A DNA stretch of 34,025 nucleotides from an uncultured Bacilli bacterium (GCA_947632625.1 CANRPZ010000004.1:1-34025), one strand, 5' to 3'; positions 1 to 9,933 are shown, counted from the stretch's first letter. The notes: generated by a model not told the origin, from the sequence alone. A program made the numbers and translations.

Positions 1-72
<72 letters not shown>

Positions 73-81
73 TTTTATTTT

Positions 82-158
82 GGCAAGTTGGTGAAGCGGC
101 TTAACACACTGCCCTTTCACGGCAGCATTCACGGGTCCGAATCCCGTACTTGTCACCA
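82..158 (+). tRNA. tRNA-Glu (anticodon TTC), CCA encoded
   Basis: Acceptor GGCAAGT pairs with ACTTGTC (one G-U); anticodon loop CTTTCAC; T-arm CGGGTCCGAATCCCG; terminal ACCA. Confidence 0.95.
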
Positions 159-212
159 AAATTGTTAGAAAATACTTTGAATAAGTATTTTTTCTTTGGC
201 ATAAAAATTAGT

Positions 213-602
213 ATGGGAAATAATAGTAAAGATAGTGAAACGTTAGAAGAACTACGCATAGAAGATTATATATGGCTTATATACATTTTTTTGGCTATTT
301 TTGCTATTGTTTCCAATCATTATGAACGAAACTATTTAAAAAAGCATAATAAACAAGATGAAAGCTTATTTCGAACAATTAATTCTGAAATTTTTATTAT
401 TTCTTTTTTTATTTATCTTTATTTTGTTTATATCAATTACAAACATTTAAAAGAACTATCCTTTAATGCCAGTAAAAAAGATTACCTATTTGGTAATCTC
501 GGTTTAATAGCTTCTATATTTTTCTTAATTGGTGGGGCGATTTCATTATATATTAGTTTGTATGGTGCCGATGAAGATGCCGTGTCTTTAGATTTCTTTT
601 AA
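213..602 (+). CDS. Hypothetical small membrane protein
   Basis: ORF with several hydrophobic segments. The listed start at 150 is a TTG inside the tRNA-Glu gene, so ATG at 213 (MGNNSKDSE...) is more plausible. Confidence 0.6.
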   Translation: MGNNSKDSETLEELRIEDYIWLIYIFLAIFAIVSNHYERNYLKKHNKQDESLFRTINSEIFIISFFIYLYFVYINYKHLKELSFNASKKDYLFGNLGLIASIFFLIGGAISLYISLYGADEDAVSLDFF

Positions 603-1763
603 AGAGTGATATACTTTATGTTGCTCTAATTGAACACTTTTTAACGCAGCAAGTTCAGAGACACTTACAACTTGATATCCTTGGGCATAAAGTATCGGTA
701 GTAAAGTATCTACAGCTTCTACCGTAGAATCATATAAATCATGCATTAAAATAATAGCACCATCCTCTATTTCATTTAAAACCGTTTGTACAACTCGATC
801 TTTATTACGATGCAACCAATCTTCTGTATCAATACTCCAATTAATAAAAATTGTATTTAAATTTTCTTTAATATTATCATTTATAGAACCATAAGGAACA
901 CGAGTATAAATTATCTCTTTTCCCGTTATATTTTTAAAAATTTCTTGAGTTTTTTCTTCTCCTTCAAGTACATCTTCCAATTTCATTCTCTTTAAATTTT
1001 TGTGATTATAAGAGTGGCTTCCAATTTCAGAGCCTTTATTTAAAACATTATAAATTGTACTTTTATCATATTCCATTCGATTTCCTACCATAAAGAAAGT
1101 TGCATGTGCTTTATTTTCTTCTAGTATATCTAAAATTCGATTAGTTTTTTCACCATTTGGTCCATCATCAAAAGTTAAAGCTACCGTTTTTTTCGTTTTA
1201 TCATAATGATAGCCATTTTCATTTTCATATTTCGAATCCAAAAGTAACGTAAAATCTAAATAATCTTTCACCTCATTATAATTAACATGTAATAAAAGAT
1301 CCTCTTCGATTTTAGGTTCAATACCTTCCTTATCATAATAAAGAACCAATTCATTATCGAAAAGCAAAACATCTTTTATTTTCTCTTCTCCTACTAAAGA
1401 ATCCGCTATAAATTTAGGATATTTTAAATATAAAAGTTCATTTATTTTATTAAAGAAATCTTCTTTTCTTTCTTCTTTAATATAATAAAACAAAGAGGTT
1501 TCTTCTCCTGTTTTTGTATCGATGACATAATGCGTTTTAACATTATCTTTGTTAAATACTAAATATATAAATTTATCATAGGAACGATTAGAAATTAATT
1601 CTTTATCTTTGTTCGAATCTAAAATGGTTTGAACTTTGTTTTTTATATTTTCCTCCATAAATACCGACTGCATATGCGGTTTTGTCTTACCAATATATAA
1701 ACAAAAAGGAATAGCAAATACTAAAAAAAGCATCAAAACAAATTTAGAATTTATATTTTTCAT
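588..1763 (-). CDS. Polysaccharide deacetylase (NodB homology domain), membrane-anchored
   Basis: N-terminal TM; NodB motifs ALTFDDGPNG, ATFFMVGN, EIGSHSYNHKNL, TRVPYGS, ILMHD. Confidence 0.92.
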   Translation of the reverse strand: MKNINSKFVLMLFLVFAIPFCLYIGKTKPHMQSVFMEENIKNKVQTILDSNKDKELISNRSYDKFIYLVFNKDNVKTHYVIDTKTGEETSLFYYIKEERKEDFFNKINELLYLKYPKFIADSLVGEEKIKDVLLFDNELVLYYDKEGIEPKIEEDLLLHVNYNEVKDYLDFTLLLDSKYENENGYHYDKTKKTVALTFDDGPNGEKTNRILDILEENKAHATFFMVGNRMEYDKSTIYNVLNKGSEIGSHSYNHKNLKRMKLEDVLEGEEKTQEIFKNITGKEIIYTRVPYGSINDNIKENLNTIFINWSIDTEDWLHRNKDRVVQTVLNEIEDGAIILMHDLYDSTVEAVDTLLPILYAQGYQVVSVSELAALKSVQLEQHKVYHSLKEI

Positions 1764-1788
1764 ATTCTATCACGTTAATTAGTATAAC

Positions 1789-1818
1789 AAAAAATAATGT
1801 TTTTACACATTATTTTTT
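1789..1818 (-). terminator. Rho-independent terminator overlapping the stop codon of the 1810 gene
   Basis: AAAAAATAATGT-(GTAAAA)-ACATTATTTTTT, 12-bp stem with U-rich 3' arm; stop TAA at 1812-1810 lies inside the stem. Confidence 0.75.
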
Positions 1819-2616
1819 TAATCCAAATTTTCTTACATAATCCTCTTTTATTTCTAAAGTATCATTGTCAATATCATTATATATTTTTGAACCAGATACA
1901 TAGCTTATTAATAATTGATAATATTTTATTATTTCCAAATCTTCGGTTATTGAAAAAGGACTCCTATCTATATCCAAATATTTTCCTAATTTTTCTAGTT
2001 GCTTTGCTTTTTCCTTTATCTCTTGCTTTGTATAAATAGGAATAAAACGATTTTGTAGTGTACTATGGATTGGAGATACACATTCTAAAGTATCTACATC
2101 AATAAAATATCTTATTTTTTCTTCAATAGTTTCGCTAGTAAATGTAAACCATCTTTTTTCTACTAAAATAATATTATTTTTACAAAGCATTTTGTTATCC
2201 ATATAAATTCGATCAAATAATTCTGATAAATCTTTTAAATTATATAAACGAGCAGAATAATGATCATCTTCTACCTTAAAAGTATGATTTCCAATTCGTA
2301 TATCATCAAGACACCAATATTCTGTTTCAAATTCATCTTTTAACCGAACATAATCTTCCCCATCATCAAGTATATAATCACATAATTTATTGCAATGTTC
2401 TTTATGATTTCCAATTACAAAATGGGTTTGTTTATCTAGATCAATTTGCACAGCATATGTTGGATATGGATTAGAAATATAAATAATTTTGTTATCACTT
2501 AATCGATGTATCGTTAATACATTTAACTTATCAATACAATCTATCCTATATTTTGTCTCATCATATTCAACTGGAATTTTTCCATAATCTTTTATATAAA
2601 TACTTTCTTTTACCAC
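1810..2616 (-). CDS. Hypothetical soluble protein (GTG start)
   Basis: 268-aa ORF preceded by GGAGG; no recognised domain. Confidence 0.65.
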   Translation of the reverse strand: MVKESIYIKDYGKIPVEYDETKYRIDCIDKLNVLTIHRLSDNKIIYISNPYPTYAVQIDLDKQTHFVIGNHKEHCNKLCDYILDDGEDYVRLKDEFETEYWCLDDIRIGNHTFKVEDDHYSARLYNLKDLSELFDRIYMDNKMLCKNNIILVEKRWFTFTSETIEEKIRYFIDVDTLECVSPIHSTLQNRFIPIYTKQEIKEKAKQLEKLGKYLDIDRSPFSITEDLEIIKYYQLLISYVSGSKIYNDIDNDTLEIKEDYVRKFGLKK

Positions 2617-2645
2617 TTTTAAAAACCTCCTAAAATTATAAAATT

Positions 2646-2675
2646 ATTATACAACATAATAAAACGAAATGTAAA
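2646..2675 (-). promoter_or_regulatory. Sigma-A-type promoter candidate for the 1810-2616 gene
   Basis: TTTACA - 18 nt - TATAAT on minus strand. Confidence 0.5.
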
Positions 2676-2702
2676 CTTAATCCATTATCATTTAAATATA
2701 AA

Positions 2703-3200
2703 TTATTTATTTTTTATATGCATAAATAATAAATAAAATAGCAAATAAATAAACCATATAATTAAAAATTCGACTATATTAAAAATAAAATCACTTATCA
2801 TAAAAGAAACATAGTTAGAAAATAGCTGATAAATAATTATAAAATGGAATAAACGATACAAAAGAACTAGCAAGAAAGAAAAAACAATTTTATACTGAAA
2901 TAATTTTTTTTTAGAAATACGACATAATGTATATTCTAACGAATTATTTTCCTCAAAGGTAAAATAGATATGTACTGAAAATAAAATTATAAAGATTTGA
3001 TAAAGAAAAAATAATAAATTAATTGATGTCCAAAAACTTTTTGAATTTGGAACAGCAAGTAAAGACGTCATATCTTGCCTACTAACAGAAAGACTTAAAT
3101 CTAAATTAGAATAAAGAAAATAAAGTAAAACAATATAAATTAAAATCCAAAAAATACTTTTGCTCACACACTTTAAAATTGATTGTATTTGATAATTCAT
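2703..3200 (-). CDS. ABC-2-type permease-like membrane protein
   Basis: Several hydrophobic helices. ATG at 3200 overlaps the upstream stop as ATGA (translational coupling), preferred over the ORF start at 3236. Confidence 0.6.
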   Translation of the reverse strand: MNYQIQSILKCVSKSIFWILIYIVLLYFLYSNLDLSLSVSRQDMTSLLAVPNSKSFWTSINLLFFLYQIFIILFSVHIYFTFEENNSLEYTLCRISKKKLFQYKIVFSFLLVLLYRLFHFIIIYQLFSNYVSFMISDFIFNIVEFLIIWFIYLLFYLLFMHIKNK

Positions 3201-3847
3201 TTTACGGTCCTTTCTATAATTGTACTTATTAGCCATATCAATAATAGAAATATAAATTCCATTAAAAGATTATAAATATTAAATGATAACGAAAAATAGA
3301 AGAAAATAAATATGCAATTAAAAATTAAATAGACAATACACGCAACATCTTTATTAAAAAAATTTAATAAATATTGAAACATTAATCCAGAAATTATACT
3401 TAACATTAAAAAAATTAACAACATACAAAAATCTAAAACCCATAACTTTATTCCATTTAATGAAATTAAAAAACTATAATTATTTTTACTAAAAAAAACG
3501 GAAAATGCAATAATTAAAATTAAAGAAATTAAAAATAAATATAGATTAGATAGTATTAATTCCTTTTTATAAAAACTATTTTGTTTAGCTTTAGAAACTC
3601 TTAAATTAAATGTATCTCTAGCAATTAACTCATTTACAATATTTATATTATTAATCAAAAAAGCTAAAATTAAAGATATCAAAAATATATAATTTGTCAT
3701 AATATGGTATACATTTAAGAAAAAATTATTTTTTTCTATATCATAACTATAGCTACATAAAAATATTCCTAACAAAAGAATTAAAAAACACAAAAAATTA
3801 TTTTTACTATTTAAAGATTCATCAATAAAAAGAAACTTTGTTTTCAT
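3197..3847 (-). CDS. ABC-2-type permease-like membrane protein
   Basis: 216-aa polytopic hydrophobic protein next to an ABC ATPase gene. Confidence 0.65.
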   Translation of the reverse strand: MKTKFLFIDESLNSKNNFLCFLILLLGIFLCSYSYDIEKNNFFLNVYHIMTNYIFLISLILAFLINNINIVNELIARDTFNLRVSKAKQNSFYKKELILSNLYLFLISLILIIAFSVFFSKNNYSFLISLNGIKLWVLDFCMLLIFLMLSIISGLMFQYLLNFFNKDVACIVYLIFNCIFIFFYFSLSFNIYNLLMEFIFLLLIWLISTIIERTVK

Positions 3848-3852
3848 AAGAG

Positions 3853-4482
3853 TTATTCCTTTGTAATATTCCCATTATCAAAAAAATAAATTTCGTCTGC
3901 TAATTCTTCTAAATCTTCTTTTATGTGACTACTTATTATAATTAATTTTCCTTTTTTTCGTAAATTTTTTAATAATTCTTTTATTTTTTTTACAGTTATT
4001 TCTTCTAATCCATTAAAAGCCTCATCCAAAATGATAATTTCTTGATCTTCCATAATTGCTTGAGCAATTCCTAATTTTTGTTTCATTCCCAAAGAATATT
4101 TGCCAAACTTTTTATTCTTTTCTTCTAATAAATTAACATCTTCTAAACTTTTAAGAATTTCTTTATCGCCAATTTTTCCTTGTAAATCAGCAAGAAGCTT
4201 TAAATTTTCAAACCCACTCATTTGATTAAAAAAATGAGGATTCTCGATTAAAGCACCAACACGATATTTATAAATATCCCCTTGTATTTTATTACCATCA
4301 TAAAGGATATCACCACTTGTTGGCTTTATCAAATCACAAATCATTTTTAAAAGAACAGATTTACCGCTACCATTGCGACCACGAAACCCATAAATTTTAC
4401 CGCTTTCTAATGTCATATTTGCTTGCTTAATTACATCCACATTTTTAAATTTTTTATTTACATTTTTTAATTCTATTTTCAT
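3853..4482 (-). CDS. ABC transporter ATP-binding protein (exporter type)
   Basis: Walker A GRNGSGKS, signature YSLGMKQKLGIAQAI, Walker B IIILDEAF, switch His SSHIKED. Confidence 0.93.
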   Translation of the reverse strand: MKIELKNVNKKFKNVDVIKQANMTLESGKIYGFRGRNGSGKSVLLKMICDLIKPTSGDILYDGNKIQGDIYKYRVGALIENPHFFNQMSGFENLKLLADLQGKIGDKEILKSLEDVNLLEEKNKKFGKYSLGMKQKLGIAQAIMEDQEIIILDEAFNGLEEITVKKIKELLKNLRKKGKLIIISSHIKEDLEELADEIYFFDNGNITKE

Positions 4483-4491
4483 ACTCTCTCC

Positions 4492-5370
4492 TTATTTTTT
4501 TATATCCAAATATAATTTTTCTTTATTCCGATAAGCCATATAGACAGCTCCCCATGAAAGAAGACAACACGATATTCCAAATATTAAAAGTTTATCCAAA
4601 CCTAAACGGGTATTAAATCGGAAAAAATTAATTAAATTAATTAAAGATGGAACATTTATGACATTTTCAAAAAAGATTTCTATTGCTAATATTGTTAAAA
4701 ATGAACTGATAACTGCCACAATATAATTTTTATATTTTTTTAACCAAACTAAAGTAATATTAATATAAATACTTAAATATAAAATGATATTAAATAGATA
4801 AATACTAATAAAAATGAAAGAATGGTTTTGAAAAAAGTTTCCCCATATTTCAGTACTGCATGCTCCTAAATTACAAACTAATCCTTTTTTAAATATTTCC
4901 AATAGAAACAGTCCTATCATACAAACTGGTAATACCCAAATGAAGCGGTAGGCTTCTTTCAATATTTTTTTAATAATATTTTTATATGGAATTCGCATTG
5001 CATAATAAGCAAAAACTTTATTTTTTAAAAAAATAGATACCCAAATTGCACACGTTAAAACTGTAAAGAAAACAACTGGAAGAGTAAAACCATTTAAATA
5101 TTGAATAATCAATGATGAATGCATTTCTAAAAAACTATCATGTAAATGATATTCTTCTTGACAATATTTTTTTATAGTGTCCGAAATATCCACAGGATCT
5201 CCAGCTAAATAACTTTCGCAAGCACTACCCCATTTATCTTTTCCTGTATATACATGACTTTCTTTGATAAAAATTGTTATAAAAAAAATTCCATAAATTC
5301 CTATTAACAATAATGCTATGAGTAAATTCCACTTTTTTTTCATAAAAGATTCTCCAATCTTTAAAAGCAA
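4492..5370 (-). CDS. ABC-2-type permease with Cys-containing ectodomain
   Basis: N-terminal TM followed by a polar loop with 2 Cys, then further TM helices; adjacent to the ATPase gene. Confidence 0.65.
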   Translation of the reverse strand: MLLKIGESFMKKKWNLLIALLLIGIYGIFFITIFIKESHVYTGKDKWGSACESYLAGDPVDISDTIKKYCQEEYHLHDSFLEMHSSLIIQYLNGFTLPVVFFTVLTCAIWVSIFLKNKVFAYYAMRIPYKNIIKKILKEAYRFIWVLPVCMIGLFLLEIFKKGLVCNLGACSTEIWGNFFQNHSFIFISIYLFNIILYLSIYINITLVWLKKYKNYIVAVISSFLTILAIEIFFENVINVPSLINLINFFRFNTRLGLDKLLIFGISCCLLSWGAVYMAYRNKEKLYLDIKK

Positions 5371-5391
5371 CTTTTAGATAATGATGTAAAT

Positions 5392-7146
5392 TTAATTCAT
5401 TACTCTTTTAAACATACGTTCCAAATCATAGATAGAAAACTTAATAATCGTTGGTCTTCCATGTGGGCAATTATAAGGATTATCACACAAAACAAGTTCG
5501 TTTAATAGCTCCTCTACTGCCTCATTACTAATACGCATATTGGCTTTAATACTCATTTTACAAGCCAAAGTAATCGCAATATGTTCATTAAATTTTACAC
5601 GGTCAAAAGCTCCATGGTTGGATATTAAAATATCTAGTATTTTACGAATAGATTCCTCTTCATACCCGGTCTTTAACCAAGTTGGATGTTCTTTAAACAC
5701 AAAAGTATTCATCCCAAACTCTTCAACTTTAAACCCTAAATCTTCTAAAACTTGAATATTATTTTTAACAATTAAAAATTCACTACTTGATAATTCAACC
5801 GTAATAGGAAATAACAAACCAATACTTGAGGTTTTACTTTCTTTTAAAGCCTTTAAATAACGTTCATAATTTACTCTTTCTTGTGCAGCATGTTGGTCGA
5901 TTAAATAGACTCCTTCTTCATTTTGAGCAATAATATAGGTCCCTAGAGCAACACCAACCGGATATAAAACTAAAGATTTTAATTCTTCATTGATAATTGT
6001 AGGACTTTCTTTTTCTTCTTCATAACTTAAATCTAAAGCAACTTGCGTATTCGTTGAAGACTGATACGCATCTTCACTTTTGGTAGCCTCACTTACAAAA
6101 TGCTCAACATAATGATCTTTAATTTCATTATATTCCGGCTTTTTAACAGCATCTGGTATAAGTAAATTTTTATATAAGGCATCTTTAATCGTTTTTAAAA
6201 TTAATTCATTTAATTCTTGAATTTTAGAAATTTTAATATCTTGTTTAGTAGGATGAATATTGACATCAATTAGCGTTGGATCTGTATTAATTTTTAAAAC
6301 AACAATTGGATATTTTGTATCCGGTTTGTAGGTATAATAAGCATCATTAATGGCTCGATTAATTTCATAATTTTTAATTACGCGATCATTAATCATCGTA
6401 ATAAAGTGATTACGATTGGATTTTAAAATTTCCGGTTTACAAATATACCCATAAAGATCAAAATCATCATTACTTGCTTTTATCTCAATCATTTTAGAAG
6501 AAACATTAAGACCATATATTTCATGAATACATTTATGTAGATTTTTACTCCCAGTCGTTGAAACTAAAACATGCCCATTATTTTTTAAAGTAAAAGAAAT
6601 GGCATCATGAGATAAGGCAAGATGTTCTATTAAAGAAACACAGCCAGCTAGTTCTTGCGCTTCGTTTTTTAAATATTTTAACCTCGCCGGCGTATTATAA
6701 AATAAATCACTTACGGTAATACTTGTTCCTTTTCTACTATCGGCATTTTCTACCTTTACAATTTTGCCACCCTTTATCTCAATCATCGTACCTAATTCTT
6801 TATTACACGTTTTTAAAACAACTTTACTCACACTAGCAATAGAAGGTAAAGCTTCTCCACGGAACCCTAAAGTATCGATAAAAAACAAATCATCGTCGCG
6901 TATTAACTTACTAGTCGCATGTCTTAAAAAAGCCATCTCGGCATCTTTTCGATCCATTCCTTCTCCATCATCGATAACTTGAATACTTTTAAGTCCTCCA
7001 TCTTCTAAAAGAACATCGATTGTATGAGCATGCGCATCGATACTATTTTCACATAACTCTTTTACAACAGAAGAAATCTTTTCCACAACCTCTCCTGCCG
7101 CTATTTTATTAGCAAGTGTCTCACTCATTACTTGTATTTTACTCAT
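5392..7146 (-). CDS. mutL: DNA mismatch repair protein MutL
   Basis: GHKL ATPase motifs KIAAGEVVEKISSVVKELCENSIDA, DDGEGM, TLGFRGEAL; C-terminal endonuclease motif DQHAAQERVNYE. Confidence 0.97.
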   Translation of the reverse strand: MSKIQVMSETLANKIAAGEVVEKISSVVKELCENSIDAHAHTIDVLLEDGGLKSIQVIDDGEGMDRKDAEMAFLRHATSKLIRDDDLFFIDTLGFRGEALPSIASVSKVVLKTCNKELGTMIEIKGGKIVKVENADSRKGTSITVSDLFYNTPARLKYLKNEAQELAGCVSLIEHLALSHDAISFTLKNNGHVLVSTTGSKNLHKCIHEIYGLNVSSKMIEIKASNDDFDLYGYICKPEILKSNRNHFITMINDRVIKNYEINRAINDAYYTYKPDTKYPIVVLKINTDPTLIDVNIHPTKQDIKISKIQELNELILKTIKDALYKNLLIPDAVKKPEYNEIKDHYVEHFVSEATKSEDAYQSSTNTQVALDLSYEEEKESPTIINEELKSLVLYPVGVALGTYIIAQNEEGVYLIDQHAAQERVNYERYLKALKESKTSSIGLLFPITVELSSSEFLIVKNNIQVLEDLGFKVEEFGMNTFVFKEHPTWLKTGYEEESIRKILDILISNHGAFDRVKFNEHIAITLACKMSIKANMRISNEAVEELLNELVLCDNPYNCPHGRPTIIKFSIYDLERMFKRVMN

Positions 7147-7154
7147 TGTCACTA

Positions 7155-8129
7155 CTACCTTTCAAAAAAAGAATTTCGAATTTCTATCCCGTTTTGATTT
7201 TCTATATAAAGATTTAAAACCGCATCATTTTTTATATTAATAAATCCTACCCCTAGAATAACCAAATCTTGATTTTTCTTTATAGAAATTTCTTTACAAG
7301 AATACTCTTTTCCTATTTCATTTTTTTCATAAACTTTTTTAATATCCAGTAAATTACTCATATAAAGAGTCATATTACATTTTTCATTTTTATTCTCTAT
7401 TCGAATGATTCCTTCAATTACAATAGAAGCTCCTTTTTTTAATTGATACGTAATTGGTTTTAAAAAAGTTTTAGGATTTATCTTTTTTAAAAGAACTATA
7501 TCCTCTTTATAAATCGGATTTTGATATTGAAATCCTGGACTATCAATTAAATATTTATCCTCTGAAATTGGTATTTTAATATAATCTAGGGTAGTATTCG
7601 GAACTAAACTTGTCGTAATTGTACTATTTTCTTGAATATGATTTAATAATGTACTCTTACCAGAATTTGTAAATCCTAATAAATAAGCACTTTTTTTGTT
7701 TTCCTTTTCTAATGTTTTTAAAATAGAACCCATATTTATATTCTTAACCGCACTAGCAAACAAAATTTCTTCTTTTATGCCATACTCTTCTTTAAGCCAA
7801 CTCTTTATTTTTTCTTTATTGATATATTTAGGAATATAATCGACTTTACTAATAATTAAAGTTTTCGGAATCGATATTTTTTTATAAACCGAGATTACCT
7901 CTTTATTCATATTTAAAAAATCCATTAAGAAAAAAGCATATTCTCCTTTTTCATTGACAGTGTTTAAAATATCTTCCTTTGGTAATTCTACCATTTTTAA
8001 ATCGTTATAATGTAAAATACGAAAACAGCGTAGACAAAGTTTTTCTTCCTTTTTTTCTTTAGGAATATAGCCAATTTCATCTTTTTTCTTGCTTTGTAAG
8101 ATGGCTCCACACCCTAAACACCTATTCAT
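7155..8129 (-). CDS. yqeH: Ribosome biogenesis GTPase YqeH
   Basis: N-terminal Zn finger CLGCG...CLRC, circularly permuted GTPase: SKVD, GFTNSGKSTLLN, DSPG. Confidence 0.93.
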   Translation of the reverse strand: MNRCLGCGAILQSKKKDEIGYIPKEKKEEKLCLRCFRILHYNDLKMVELPKEDILNTVNEKGEYAFFLMDFLNMNKEVISVYKKISIPKTLIISKVDYIPKYINKEKIKSWLKEEYGIKEEILFASAVKNINMGSILKTLEKENKKSAYLLGFTNSGKSTLLNHIQENSTITTSLVPNTTLDYIKIPISEDKYLIDSPGFQYQNPIYKEDIVLLKKINPKTFLKPITYQLKKGASIVIEGIIRIENKNEKCNMTLYMSNLLDIKKVYEKNEIGKEYSCKEISIKKNQDLVILGVGFINIKNDAVLNLYIENQNGIEIRNSFFER

Positions 8130-8652
8130 AATATTCACCAACTTTAAATAGCCCTTGACGTTCTAACTTTTTAAAAATTCTTCTTTCAAAAATACGATTA
8201 ATTTTTGTTCCAATTAAATCCACATTACTAATAGGATGCACAAGGATACTTAAAAATCCCATTCGATTTGCACCATAAATATCCGTTAAAAGTTGGTCGC
8301 CAATACAGGCAATTTCATTATCTGAAAAGTTATAAATATGCATTACTTTTTTATATTTTTTCTTAAATGGTTTATGACTACTAAAACTAGAGTCCACATT
8401 TAACCCTTCCTTAAAAGGTCTTACTCTATTTTTATTCGAATTGGATAAAATAATCACTTTTATTCCTAAAAGTTCTATATCAGCAACTAAATCTTTCATT
8501 TCTTTATCAGGGCCACTTACATTCACCGGAGCTATAGTATTATCTAAATCAAATAAAATACATTTAATTCCCCTATTTTTTAAATTTTCATAATCAATAG
8601 CGTAAATGCTCTTTTGGTAAATATCAGGAATAAATTTATCCATTCTTTTCAC
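8122..8652 (-). CDS. yqeG: YqeG family HAD-type phosphatase
   Basis: HAD motif LFDLDNTIAPV, GDQLLTDIYGANRMG; linked to yqeH. Confidence 0.93.
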   Translation of the reverse strand: MKRMDKFIPDIYQKSIYAIDYENLKNRGIKCILFDLDNTIAPVNVSGPDKEMKDLVADIELLGIKVIILSNSNKNRVRPFKEGLNVDSSFSSHKPFKKKYKKVMHIYNFSDNEIACIGDQLLTDIYGANRMGFLSILVHPISNVDLIGTKINRIFERRIFKKLERQGLFKVGEYYE

Positions 8653-8755
8653 CTCGCATTATAAGTATATCAAATAAAATAAAAAAAGAACAATCATTTT
8701 AGATAATTATTTAAAGAATTTCACTAAAAACTTAAAGTTTCTTCTTTAATTGAAA

Positions 8756-8784
8756 GTATAAAATACCTAAAAAAATAATACAAT
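8756..8784 (+). promoter_or_regulatory. Candidate sporulation-type (sigma-E-like) promoter for sigK
   Basis: GTATAAA - 14 nt - AATACAAT, close to the sigma-E consensus CATACAAT -10 element with ATA-type -35. Confidence 0.35.
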
Positions 8785-8802
8785 GTAATAAGGATGTGTT
8801 CT

Positions 8803-9498
8803 ATGTTTTTAAGTATTTTAAATTTAATTAAAGATATGCTTTTTTTTACAGGGAGTTATTCCAATAACGTTTTTCCTGAACCCCTTAGCGAAGAAGAAGA
8901 AAAACAAGCAATTTTGGCCATGCAAAACGGTGATAAAAACGCCAGAAATACTTTAATTGAAAGAAATTTACGTTTAGTTGCTCATATTGTTAAAAAATTT
9001 GAAAGTAAAAATATTAGCCAAGATGACTTAATTAGTATTGGTACTATTGGACTCATCAAAGGAATTGATTCGTATAATGACTCTAAAAAAACTAAAATAA
9101 CCACCTACGCGGCTCGTTGTGTCGAAAATGAAATCTTAATGTATTTTCGTAGCAATAAAAAAAGGGAAGGAGACGTTTCTTTAAATGATTCTATTGGTTA
9201 TGATAAAGATGGAAATGAAATTAGTCTAATCGATGTTTTAAAAGACAACACCAATGATTTTGCAGATGTTATTCATACCAAAGACAATATTAAGGATTTA
9301 AATACATATTTGAATTTATTAAATAAAAGAGAAAAAGAAATCATTATAAAACGTTATGGACTTTTAAATCAAAAAGAAAAAACCCAAAAAGAAATTGCGG
9401 GAGAGCTTCATATTTCAAGGAGTTATGTTTCTCGAATAGAAAAAAGAGCACTTACTAAAATGCTCAAAGAATTTATTAAAAACAAAAAGGATTTATAA
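8803..9498 (+). CDS. sigK: Sporulation RNA polymerase sigma factor SigK, uninterrupted
   Basis: ARNTLIERNLRLVAHIVKKFESK, DLISIGTIGLIKGI, TKITTYAARCVENEILM, DGNEISLIDVLKD, SRSYVSRIEKRALTKM; hydrophobic pro-like N-terminus. ATG at 8803 preferred over 8794. Confidence 0.92.
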   Translation: MFLSILNLIKDMLFFTGSYSNNVFPEPLSEEEEKQAILAMQNGDKNARNTLIERNLRLVAHIVKKFESKNISQDDLISIGTIGLIKGIDSYNDSKKTKITTYAARCVENEILMYFRSNKKREGDVSLNDSIGYDKDGNEISLIDVLKDNTNDFADVIHTKDNIKDLNTYLNLLNKREKEIIIKRYGLLNQKEKTQKEIAGELHISRSYVSRIEKRALTKMLKEFIKNKKDL

Positions 9499-9507
9499 GT
9501 TTAAAAA

Positions 9508-9933
9508 TTAATACTTTTCGGCAATCTCATCAATAACATCCATTTCGGATTCAATAGCTTGTTTAAACTTTCTTTTAAAAGCTACTACTCTACGTTGTAA
9601 TTCCAACGCATCTTTTTCGATTTCATTAGCTCGAATTAAAGCATCATTAATAATACGAGAGCCATTCTTTTTGGCTTCATCTACAATACTTTTTCCTTCT
9701 TCACGAGCCACTCTTTTAATTTGGTTTGAGGTATCCTCGGCAATTAATATTGTTTTGTTTAAGGTATCTTCTAAATTTTGGTATTTGGTTAAATTCATCT
9801 TTAAATTTTCAATTTCCAAATCTTGCTTTTTTAATTTATTTACTAAATTTTCATATTCAATGGTATACTCTCTAACAAAGTTTCTAACCTCTTCTTTACT
9901 ATACCCAAATACACTTGTTCTAAACTTTTTCAT
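9508..9933 (-). CDS. divIVA: DivIVA domain-containing cell division protein
   Basis: KFRTSVFGYSKEEVRNFV...YEN plus coiled coil; downstream of sepF. ATG at 9933 with GAGG SD rather than the TTG at 9945. Confidence 0.85.
   Translation of the reverse strand: MKKFRTSVFGYSKEEVRNFVREYTIEYENLVNKLKKQDLEIENLKMNLTKYQNLEDTLNKTILIAEDTSNQIKRVAREEGKSIVDEAKKNGSRIINDALIRANEIEKDALELQRRVVAFKRKFKQAIESEMDVIDEIAEKY

Noticed and set aside
1797-2039. + strand ORF antisense to the 268-aa gene
   Set aside because: Low-complexity hydrophobic translation, overlaps a terminator and a better ORF, no SD.
5540-6982. + strand ORFs (5540-5755, 6764-6982) antisense to mutL
   Set aside because: Fully inside mutL on the opposite strand, no SD or domain.
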